Shown here piece by piece: positions 1 to 5,629 of a stretch of DNA of 17,563 bases. A program made the translations under genes and the position numbers. The stretch is from positions 1-17,563 of the forward strand of contig JAJYWG010000240.1 of NCBI GenBank assembly GCA_021791615.1, given 5' to 3'. This stretch comes from Actinomycetes bacterium (GTDB taxonomy: Bacteria > Actinomycetota > Acidimicrobiia > Acidimicrobiales > RAAP-2). The notes under the pieces were generated by a model that worked only from the letters and a program-made list of their open reading frames with translations, was not told the origin of the DNA and searched no databases. How positions within the stretch are numbered: the stretch's first letter is position 1; the number at the start of each line of letters is the position of its first letter.

Positions 1-87
1 CGCGTCCAGGCGGTCATCAGCAGCGAGGTGCGCATGCACCTCCACGCCGACCGAGCCCTCGAGGTCCTCGGCGGGCGTGACGCGTAG
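1..87 (+). CDS. C-terminal end of an unidentified protein (5' end outside window)
   Basis: Frame 1 is open from the first base to a TAG at 85-87 and encodes 28 residues, ending in ALEVLGGRDA. Codon use (GC-rich third positions) matches the AlkB gene that follows on the same strand after about 60 bases, so this is plausibly the last part of a real upstream gene. It is too short to assign a family, and a chance open frame in GC-rich DNA cannot be excluded. Confidence 0.45.
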   Translation, partial: RVQAVISSEVRMHLHADRALEVLGGRDA

Positions 88-147
88 CAGCCCCGCCGGT
101 CGGACCGTCCGGACCCGCTCCGGCGGGCGCGGGCGCGCCCGTCGACG

Positions 148-804
148 GTGAGCCGGCTCCTCGACCCGGGGCCGGTCGTCGTGGCGCCGGGCGCCGTCCA
201 CGTCCCGGGCTGGCTCGACGACGAGGCTCAGCGGTCGCTCGCCCGGGCGTGCGCCCGATGGGTGACCGAGGCGGGCGGGGCCCACCGCCCGGTGGTGCGA
301 AACGGCGGCGTCATGACGGTGGGGATCGCCTGCCTCGGTTGGCACTGGAGCCCGTACCGCTACACGCGCACCCGTGTCGACGGCGACGGTTCACCGGTGC
401 CGCCGCTGCCCGCCGGCCTCGCTGCCCTCGCTCGCCGCGCCGTCGCCGAGACGCTCGGGCCCGGTGCCGCCGCAACGTTCGACCCCGACGTCGCCCTCGT
501 CAACGAGTACGGACCGGCGTCGCGCATGGGGATGCACGTCGATCGCGAGGAGCTCGCCGACGCCCCGGTCGTCTCGCTCAGCCTGGGCGACACGGCGCGG
601 TTCCGCTTCGGGAACACCTCGGGGCGCTCGCGCCCGTGGGTCGACGTCGAGCTGTGCTCGGGCGACCTGTTCGTCTTCGGCGGGCCGTCCCGGCGTGCGT
701 ACCACGGCGTGCCCAAGGTCCTGGTGGGCACGGCGCCCGCCGGGCTCGAGCTCGGCGCGTCGAGGGTCAACGTGACCGTCCGCCAGACCGGCTTCGCCGG
801 GTGA
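148..804 (+). CDS. alkB: AlkB-family Fe(II)/2-oxoglutarate-dependent nucleic acid demethylase
   Basis: Predicted to remove alkyl groups such as 1-methyladenine and 3-methylcytosine from DNA or RNA by oxidative demethylation in the cytoplasm. The 218-residue protein has the full set of family residues in family order: H130 and D132 (MHVDRE) and H186 (YHGV) as iron ligands, and R206 and R212 in the closing RVNVTVRQ segment for 2-oxoglutarate and substrate-pocket contacts. NEYGP before the HxD and VVSLSLGD after it are also typical. Length and spacing closely follow E. coli AlkB (216 residues). The start is a GTG with no clear Shine-Dalgarno, in a very GC-rich leader. An in-frame upstream start was not seen. 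No SOS box or Ada-type site was seen upstream. Very high GC suggests a core chromosomal gene. Family confidence is high; the exact substrate is inferred. Confidence 0.93.
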   Translation: MSRLLDPGPVVVAPGAVHVPGWLDDEAQRSLARACARWVTEAGGAHRPVVRNGGVMTVGIACLGWHWSPYRYTRTRVDGDGSPVPPLPAGLAALARRAVAETLGPGAAATFDPDVALVNEYGPASRMGMHVDREELADAPVVSLSLGDTARFRFGNTSGRSRPWVDVELCSGDLFVFGGPSRRAYHGVPKVLVGTAPAGLELGASRVNVTVRQTGFAG

Positions 805-877
805 CGGCCGGTACCGGGAGCGCCGACCGGCACCCCGGCTGCACCCGGTCGGGGAGGGGCCCGGTACGGGCCCGTCC

Positions 878-2680
878 TCACGAGGGAGCCGTCGCGGTGG
901 AGGCGTCGGCGACCTCGGGCGAGTTCGCCCGGGTCGCGGTTCCCGGCCGGGGAGCGCCGGCCTCGGGGCCCCCGACGAGGATCGGCTCGGCGAGCGCTGG
1001 CTCGCAGCGACGGTCGTGCTTCGAGCGGTACATGGCCTCGTCGGCCGCCGCCACGAGGTGCTCGGGGTCGATGTCGGGGTCGTCGGTCCACGCCACGCCC
1101 ACGCTCGCCCGGATGTCGAGCTCGAGCTCGCCGATCGTCGCCGGCTGGCACAGGTGGGTGGCGATCGCGTCCCCGATGCGGACGGCGTCCCCGGGGTAGC
1201 CGACCTTGGAGCAGATGACGAGGAACTCGTCGCCGCCGATCCGCCCGACGACGTCGCTCGAGCGCACCGACTGGCGGATCCGCTCGGCCGCCAGGACGAG
1301 CAGGTCGTCGCCGGTGGCGTGCCCGTAGGTGTCGTTGACCGGCTTGAACTCGTCGAGGTCGACGTAGGCGATGGCCACGCCGACGGGGCCGTGCCCGCCG
1401 ATCTGGTGGAGCACGGACTGGAGCGCGCTGAGCGACGAGGCCCGGTTGTAGCACTCGGTGAGGGGGTCGAAGGTGGCCTGCACCTCGAGCTTCTTGCGCA
1501 TGCGAACGCTGTCGGTCACGTCCTCGACGCACCCGATGATCCCGGTCACGACCCCGTCGTCGTCGACGAGGGGACGCAGCCGCAGGGTGCAGTGGCGGAC
1601 GGCGGCCGCCTGCGGCACGCGCAGCTCGAGGTCGGCGCCGGTCCGCGTGCCCATCGTCGAGCTGACGGCCAGCGCGACGGCGTCCGCATCGTCGGGTGAC
1701 ACGGCGGCTGCCAGGTCGTCGACGGTCTCGAACCGGTCGACACCCAGGATCTCGCCGAGGCGGTCGTTGGCGAAGAGGACGCGGCCCGACGGGTCGCTGT
1801 GGACCAGGCCGATGGGGATGGTCTGGGCGAGCTCGCGCAGGAGCTGCTCGCTGGCCCGAAGCGCCTCGTGGGTGGCCATCTCCTCCGAGATGTCGACCAT
1901 CTCGGCGACCACCGCCCGTTCGTCAGGGTCGTCGAGACGGTTGTCGTTCATGATCTCGAGCCACACCCAGTGGCCGTCCTTGTGCTGGTGGCGGAGCCGG
2001 ACCCGCCGGCCGGGCCCGGGGTGCTCGAGCATGTCGACCCAGTTGGCGACGGCGAGGTCGTGGTCGTCGGGGTGGACGATCTGGAGGGCCCGCTCGCCCA
2101 CCAGCTCGTCGCGACCCCACCCGAGGATCTGCGAGAACGCCTCGTCGACCGAGACGTAGACGGCCGACTCGTCCTTGACGGCCCGGGCGAGCCGAGGAGG
2201 CAGGTGGGGGGCGGTCCACTGGGCCAGGAGGTCGTGCACGTCGTCGAGCTGGTCGCTGATCACGCCCACGACGGCGCCGTGGACCGACCGGCAGTCGACG
2301 AAGTGGGCCGTGACCGGGTGGTCGGGCTCGCCGGCGAGGCGGACGGTCCCCGTGGCGAGGCCGGACGTGCGGGCTTGGACATAGAGGTTGACGATCACCG
2401 AGCGGTCCTGTTGGACGACGATGTCGAGCGTCGAGCCCTCCTCGACGAGCCGGTGGGTCGGGGCGACGGGCACGCCCGGCGGCATCGCCACGACGACGGC
2501 GTCCTCGTTGATGGCGACCACCGTCGCCCGGGGGTGCCGGGCGAGCAGCGACGCGAGCACGGCGTCGACGGTGCGGGTCGCCGCTCCCTCTCGCTCCGTG
2601 CCCGTGGCAGATGGGCCGGCAGCCGGTTCGCTCCGGACCGGTCCCGCTCCTTCCGGTCGTGCTTCCCTGCCCTGAGTCAT
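878..2680 (-). CDS. Diguanylate cyclase with PAS sensor domains (PAS-PAS-GGDEF)
   Basis: Predicted to make the second messenger c-di-GMP from two GTP in response to a signal sensed by PAS domains. It has 600 residues from an ATG at 2680. Residues about 35-160 form a PAS-like N-terminal sensor region. A clear PAS fold lies at about 165-290 (GWGRDELVGE, HPDDHDLA, then a DGHWVWLE strand). A second PAS follows at about 300-420. The GGDEF domain spans about 425-570 with an intact GGDEF signature at residues 482-486 (bases 1223-1237). An RSSD inhibitory-site motif sits five residues before it, so product inhibition is likely. No EAL domain and no membrane segment are visible, so it is likely cytosolic. 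The open frame continues to 2974, but those 98 extra residues are low-complexity and overlap the divergent MarR gene, so I reject that start. It is divergent from the MarR gene across about 104 bases. The tail after GGDEF is low-complexity. Confidence 0.9.
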   Translation of the reverse strand: MTQGREARPEGAGPVRSEPAAGPSATGTEREGAATRTVDAVLASLLARHPRATVVAINEDAVVVAMPPGVPVAPTHRLVEEGSTLDIVVQQDRSVIVNLYVQARTSGLATGTVRLAGEPDHPVTAHFVDCRSVHGAVVGVISDQLDDVHDLLAQWTAPHLPPRLARAVKDESAVYVSVDEAFSQILGWGRDELVGERALQIVHPDDHDLAVANWVDMLEHPGPGRRVRLRHQHKDGHWVWLEIMNDNRLDDPDERAVVAEMVDISEEMATHEALRASEQLLRELAQTIPIGLVHSDPSGRVLFANDRLGEILGVDRFETVDDLAAAVSPDDADAVALAVSSTMGTRTGADLELRVPQAAAVRHCTLRLRPLVDDDGVVTGIIGCVEDVTDSVRMRKKLEVQATFDPLTECYNRASSLSALQSVLHQIGGHGPVGVAIAYVDLDEFKPVNDTYGHATGDDLLVLAAERIRQSVRSSDVVGRIGGDEFLVICSKVGYPGDAVRIGDAIATHLCQPATIGELELDIRASVGVAWTDDPDIDPEHLVAAADEAMYRSKHDRRCEPALAEPILVGGPEAGAPRPGTATRANSPEVADASTATAPS

Positions 2681-2748
2681 GCACTTCGGATCGGCACGTG
2701 ACCGTCGATCCTGAAGCCCTCGGGTCGGTCGCCCGACGGCCAACTCTC

Positions 2749-2778
2749 TTGCCCGCAAAGACACTTGCTCCCTAAGAT
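2749..2778 (+). promoter_or_regulatory. Leaderless-type promoter of the MarR gene with an overlapping palindrome
   Basis: TTGCCC (2749-2754) and TAAGAT (2773-2778) are separated by 18 bases, and the GTG start lies six bases after the -10. This is the geometry of a leaderless actinobacterial transcript. The -35 lies inside TTGC-CC-GCAA (2749-2758), a short perfect inverted repeat that could be a MarR operator. Both boxes are imperfect (4 of 6), so the call is tentative. Confidence 0.4.
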
Positions 2779-2784
2779 GCTTTT

Positions 2785-3450
2785 GTGGTGCGACGAGCTG
2801 GGGTCCCCGACCCGAACGTCCCGGAGGAGGGCGACCCGGACCGGGAAGCGCTCTCGCTCGCGGTCCGGGCCGAGCTGCGCGAGCTGGCGGCCGCGCTCGA
2901 GCGCCTCGACGAGCGCGTCGCCGACGAGCTCGGCCTGAACCGGACGGACCTCCGATGCCTGGCCGCCCTGGCACGTCAGGGGCCGCTCACGGTCTCGGCG
3001 ATGAGCGAGGCCGTACGGTTGAGCAGCGGCGGGACGAGCATCGCCCTCGGCCGGCTCGAGGCGGCCGGGATGGTCCGGCGGCACCACGCCGGGGGCGACC
3101 GCCGCCAAGTCCTCGTCGAGCTCACCCCCCTGGCGCGCCGCCGGGCGCAGCGCAGCTACGGCGCCGTCGGTGCGGAGGTGGGAGCGCTGCTCGAGGGCTT
3201 CGACGATGGGGAGCTGCGCGCCGTGCTCGCCTTTCTCGGGGGGGCCCGCTCGGTCCTCTGCGCTCGGAGCGCGGCAGGCGGCGACACGGGGAAGATCGAC
3301 CCGGCGGGGCGCCCGGCCCGCAGGCGTACGGGCTCCCCCCGTGAGCGCTCGGCCGGCGAGACCGGCCGGCGGTCCCCGCCGCTGGCGCCCTCGGCAGGGA
3401 ACCACGCAGATGGGAAACCACACGACCTGCGGTTTCGTGGCGAGTACTGA
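2785..3450 (+). CDS. MarR-family transcriptional regulator with an atypical C-terminal tail
   Basis: Winged-helix DNA-binding protein. The MarR fold covers about residues 25-155: a long N-terminal dimer helix, the recognition region TVSAMSEAVRLSSGGTSIALGRLE, then a wing carrying the conserved DRR of GGDRRQVLVELT (about residues 104-115) and C-terminal dimer helices. The start is one of two consecutive GTG codons, set just after a -10-like TAAGAT. Residues about 160-221 are a basic, low-complexity tail (ARRRTGSPRERS) not expected in a family of about 150 residues. The tail runs over a GC hairpin (3350-3368) and ends where base composition falls. An upstream frameshift would end the protein at the TGA at 3342-3344 instead. 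The native 3' end may therefore have been altered. Divergent from the diguanylate cyclase; its ligand and targets are unknown. Confidence 0.82.
   Translation: MVRRAGVPDPNVPEEGDPDREALSLAVRAELRELAAALERLDERVADELGLNRTDLRCLAALARQGPLTVSAMSEAVRLSSGGTSIALGRLEAAGMVRRHHAGGDRRQVLVELTPLARRRAQRSYGAVGAEVGALLEGFDDGELRAVLAFLGGARSVLCARSAAGGDTGKIDPAGRPARRRTGSPRERSAGETGRRSPPLAPSAGNHADGKPHDLRFRGEY
3350..3368 (+). terminator. GC-rich hairpin inside the MarR 3' tail
   Basis: CGGCCGG (3350-3356) and CCGGCCG (3362-3368) form a 7-bp stem with a five-base loop. There is no T-tract, and it lies within the open frame. It may be the original terminator of the MarR gene if the tail is an artefact of a frameshift, but such stems are frequent in DNA of this GC content. 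Confidence 0.25.
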
Positions 3451-3659
3451 CCATCGAGGCGCCAATCGCGTTGCCTCGCAGCGAGCTGCCTTCGGCGCTC
3501 GCGCGCTGGCAGGCCCATCATCGTTAGAGGACGTTAGAGCATCGTCGATCTTCGGCAGCCGCCACACCGCGCGGCACGCCAGGATTGCCGATCGCCGCAA
3601 TAGGTAGTGCCTCCCTGACGGTCCGAAGGTCGGGACCGACTCGGCGGCCACACCTACAC

Positions 3660-3673
3660 CGAACGCCTGTTCG
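3660..3673 (+). promoter_or_regulatory. Predicted SOS box (LexA operator) for the PIN-TM gene
   Basis: CGAACGCCTGTTCG is a perfect CGAAC-N4-GTTCG inverted repeat, the core of the LexA operator in actinobacteria and Bacillus. It lies at the -35 position of the promoter, ending seven bases before the -10 box TACAAT (3681-3686). Bound LexA would block RNA polymerase. I saw no second copy of GAAC-N4-GTTC in the intergenic DNA of this window. LexA control is inferred from the match and its position. Confidence 0.72.
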
Positions 3674-3680
3674 CACGAAC

Positions 3681-3692
3681 TACAATGTCGCT
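3681..3692 (+). promoter_or_regulatory. -10 box of a leaderless promoter for the PIN-TM gene
   Basis: TACAAT (3681-3686) matches the -10 consensus at five of six positions. Six bases separate it from the ATG at 3693, so transcription would start at or next to the start codon. No good -35 is visible; the SOS box occupies that place. This spacing is the main reason for choosing 3693 as the start. Confidence 0.6.
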
Positions 3693-4775
3693 ATGGAAGG
3701 AGCGCCCTTCGACCAGCAGGTGGGAGGCTACGACCGCCCTGTCGCGGCGTGGTGGCTAGATCCTGAACGGCGCATGGCCTTGGACCGGCTGGCCGAACTC
3801 CACCGAAGGCCCATCGTGGCGGTCCTCGACACGAGCTGCGTCAGGACCGGACTTGCCCAACAGCTCAAGAACGGCGTCCCTCCGGCGTCGCTTCGAACGG
3901 TGCAAGAGGGCATGGTCAGGCTTTTCATGGAGCGCGATACGCTTGAGGAGACCTGCCGGAAACTACCCGTGTTCGCTGACCAGCTCGGCGTCCCACCATC
4001 CCAACTGGTTGAGATGTTTGCAACCGACTGGCTCCCCTACATCAGGGTGGTCGCCCTTCCCGATCACCTGCGTGAGCTCGACGAACGAGCGGCCGCTGTT
4101 CACCTCCTCGACGCGGACGACTACCCGACGGCGGCACTGGCAGCGCTGTTGTCCCCATGTATCCTCCTCACTCACAACTACAAGCACTTCCGGCCATTGG
4201 GGATTCGCGAGCCGTCACAAGGAGTCAACGCCGTTATCGCCGCGATCGACGTCACCGTCGGCGAACGCCGCTTCCAGGCAGTGGCGACTGTTCCTGCCGC
4301 GCCGATCGTGGCCGTGGGTGCCGGAGCCAAGTGGGTCGCTGATCGCATCGGCCCCGTGGTGTGGGTCATCGTTGGTCTCCTCATCGTCGGAGGAGTTGTC
4401 GCATACCGACGCCAGCCGCCAGAGCGGAAAGACACGATCAAGCGGGTCGCCGGCGACGTGGGACGGTTCCTCCTCGAAGAGGGCTCGCGGGCAGCGAACG
4501 CGATCGACCACGCCCAGGAACGCTTCGACTCATACGTCGTACCGGCGCCAGCTCACCGCACGGCGACGGCCGCAGTGTTCCGCGAGCTGGCGATGGGTTC
4601 GGAATCCCTCTCCGCACAGCAACTCTCCGACGCGCTCGACGTCTCGGTGCGTCCGGCGGTCTCGGCCCTACGGGTATTCCTACGCGCCAACAAGACCACG
4701 GTCTTCCGAGAGGCCCGGCGCGGCAGCTTCGTGCTGGGGATGCGCTACTCGATCCGTGCTCGCGCCGCGACTTGA
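3693..4775 (+). CDS. PIN-domain protein with a transmembrane segment and a C-terminal winged helix-like domain, predicted SOS-inducible
   Basis: A 360-residue protein. Residues about 42-167 resemble a PIN ribonuclease: D46 in VLDTSC, E85/E86 in LEETC, the acidic cluster D140, D142, D143 followed by YPTAALA, and a closing LLTHNYKHF with T160 and N162. This is consistent with a metal-dependent RNase centre. A hydrophobic helix at about 221-237 (VVWVIVGLLIVGGVVA) followed by YRR is a probable single membrane anchor. Residues about 288-345 look like a small winged helix (ATAAVFRELA, LSAQQLSDALDVSVRPAVSAL). The frame is open further upstream, but the extension to 3585 crosses the SOS box and -10 box. 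GC is lower than in the genes to the left, suggesting acquisition. No antitoxin-like partner overlaps it. It could be a stress-induced growth-arrest RNase or an abortive-infection effector; I know of no named family with this architecture. Confidence 0.72.
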   Translation: MEGAPFDQQVGGYDRPVAAWWLDPERRMALDRLAELHRRPIVAVLDTSCVRTGLAQQLKNGVPPASLRTVQEGMVRLFMERDTLEETCRKLPVFADQLGVPPSQLVEMFATDWLPYIRVVALPDHLRELDERAAAVHLLDADDYPTAALAALLSPCILLTHNYKHFRPLGIREPSQGVNAVIAAIDVTVGERRFQAVATVPAAPIVAVGAGAKWVADRIGPVVWVIVGLLIVGGVVAYRRQPPERKDTIKRVAGDVGRFLLEEGSRAANAIDHAQERFDSYVVPAPAHRTATAAVFRELAMGSESLSAQQLSDALDVSVRPAVSALRVFLRANKTTVFREARRGSFVLGMRYSIRARAAT

Positions 4776-4932
4776 AGCGGAGCCCGAGTGACTTTGGGGC
4801 ACGCCCACATCCCGGTGCGATCGGCCCGGGTACGACGCGACGGCTGCCGGAATTCTGACCGACCAGGAACTCCCCGCCCGTGCTGGCTCAGCCTCGGCCC
4901 AGAATTACACAGGTGAGACTAGACTTGCGATC

Positions 4933-4940
4933 AAAGGAGG
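4933..4940 (+). promoter_or_regulatory. Strong Shine-Dalgarno for the 55-residue membrane protein
   Basis: AAAGGAGG stands five bases before the ATG at 4946 and is the best ribosome binding site in the window, where most starts lack one. It decides the start of the small gene against the GTG start at 4880. A possible -10 (TAGACT, 4920-4925) lies just before it, without a convincing -35. Confidence 0.7.
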
Positions 4941-4945
4941 TTGCT

Positions 4946-5113
4946 ATGAAGACTGCCGTGAGCGGCGATGATTTCGACCCTCGGAAGATCGCCATGCTCC
5001 TCGGGCTCGCGGGCGCTGGTGTCGTGGGCTGGAAGCTGGTCAAGGGTCGGAAGGTGAAGTCCACCGAGTTGCTCAGCGCGCTGTTGGGCCTCTGGGGCTT
5101 CTTCAACAAGTAG
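4946..5113 (+). CDS. Small hydrophobic protein (55 aa), two putative membrane helices
   Basis: Begins MKTAVSGDDFDPRKIAMLLG and ends LLGLWGFFNK. Residues about 15-29 (IAMLLGLAGAGVVGW) and about 42-53 (LLSALLGLWGFF) are hydrophobic, separated by the cationic linker KLVKGRKVK, so a helical hairpin in the membrane is likely. Its strong ribosome binding site and the perfect hairpin 20 bases after the stop support a real, separately expressed gene. I do not recognise the family. It follows the SOS-controlled PIN-TM gene by 170 bases on the same strand. It could be a small toxin, a holin-like or stress membrane peptide, or the membrane partner of that gene; none of these is shown by the sequence. 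Confidence 0.6.
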   Translation: MKTAVSGDDFDPRKIAMLLGLAGAGVVGWKLVKGRKVKSTELLSALLGLWGFFNK

Positions 5114-5132
5114 GGGGTGGGCTCCAGCGTTC

Positions 5133-5164
5133 CTGGGCGCTGATCCAGGAGGATCAGCGCCCAG
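5133..5164 (+). terminator. Perfect 14-bp hairpin after the small membrane gene
   Basis: CTGGGCGCTGATCC (5133-5146) and its exact reverse complement (5151-5164) enclose the loop AGGA. No T-tract follows, as is common for terminators in high-GC actinobacteria. It starts 20 bases after the stop of the 55-residue gene. Because it is symmetric it could also stop reading from the other side, or be the end of a decayed mobile element. Confidence 0.6.
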
Positions 5165-5407
5165 CCAGATGAGAAAGCGGCTCTCGCCGCCTCCTTCGTT
5201 TCTGCGGGCTCGAATGCTCGTAGGATGATGCTCGCTACTCTCTGCTCCGACGACGCGCTGGCCCACATCCAGCAGGCCACACGGGGCCTTCCTCGGGCCG
5301 TCAACAACGTGGCACGCCAGTCGCTTGTCGCCGCGTTCGCCAACCGCAGCGCCGTCGTCGACGAGAAGTCCGCCCGCCAGGCCGTCAGCGAGGCGGACGT
5401 CGAGTGA
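5165..5407 (+). pseudogene. C-terminal remnant of an ExeA/TniB-like transposition ATPase
   Basis: The frame running to the TGA at 5405-5407 carries LCSDDALAHIQQATRGLPRAVNN, then VDEKSARQAVSE. This is the usual C-terminal end of the AAA+ ATPases (ExeA/TniB-like) that accompany DDE transposases in actinobacteria. The Walker A and B parts of such an ATPase (about 270 residues) are absent, and the stop of the 55-residue gene lies upstream in the same frame. No start with a ribosome binding site is visible. I see no transposase next to it. This is a scar of a mobile element rather than a working gene. Confidence 0.65.
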
Positions 5408-5520
5408 GGAGTCCGACGACAACGCGAACACCGCCGTCGTCATCGTCGGCGCCGCCGGCGACAACATGATCAGCGGCGGCGTTCACCGGGCGTGTCGCCA
5501 TCGTCCTCACGTTGGTCGGC

Positions 5521-5562
5521 GGGCAACACCACTCAGATCGTGATCCTCGGGAGGGGCAACAC
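5521..5562 (+). repeat. Pair of 9-bp direct repeats GGGCAACAC
   Basis: GGGCAACAC occurs at 5521-5529 and 5554-5562, 33 bases apart, about three helical turns, in the gap between the transposon remnant and the TOPRIM-like gene. It could be a pair of regulator sites on one face of the DNA or chance. The rest of the 5408-5629 gap shows nothing I can name. Confidence 0.2.
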
Positions 5563-5583
5563 TCGTAACATCAATCCGTGACC

Positions 5584-5589
5584 TTGACA
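5584..5589 (+). promoter_or_regulatory. Consensus -35 hexamer upstream of the TOPRIM-like gene
   Basis: A perfect TTGACA 40 bases before the ATG at 5630. The best -10 at proper spacing (GACTCT, 5606-5611) is poor, so the promoter is only suggested. Confidence 0.3.
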
Positions 5590-5629
5590 TCTGCTGGTCG
5601 ACCGAGACTCTCAGGGCGGCGCGACTGAG

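Noticed and set aside
249..1532. Long open frames on both strands across the AlkB gene and the end of the cyclase
   Set aside because: Arg/Pro-rich translations without domains; the real genes are fixed by conserved motifs in other frames.
1016..2701. Long plus-strand open frames opposite the diguanylate cyclase
   Set aside because: Antisense shadows typical of very GC-rich coding DNA; the PAS and GGDEF motifs are on the minus strand.
2681..2974. 98-codon upstream extension of the diguanylate cyclase frame
   Set aside because: Arg/Gly/Pro-rich low-complexity translation that overlaps the promoter and the first 190 bases of the divergent MarR gene.
3669..3680. GTTCG-CA-CGAAC as a second dyad operator
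   Set aside because: It shares its left half with the exact SOS box; the CGAAC-N4-GTTCG reading is the known LexA pattern and explains the site better. Overlapping use is possible but not supported.
3585..3692. Upstream start of the PIN-TM gene
   Set aside because: The extension would be encoded by the SOS box and -10 box, and its residues look like non-coding translation.
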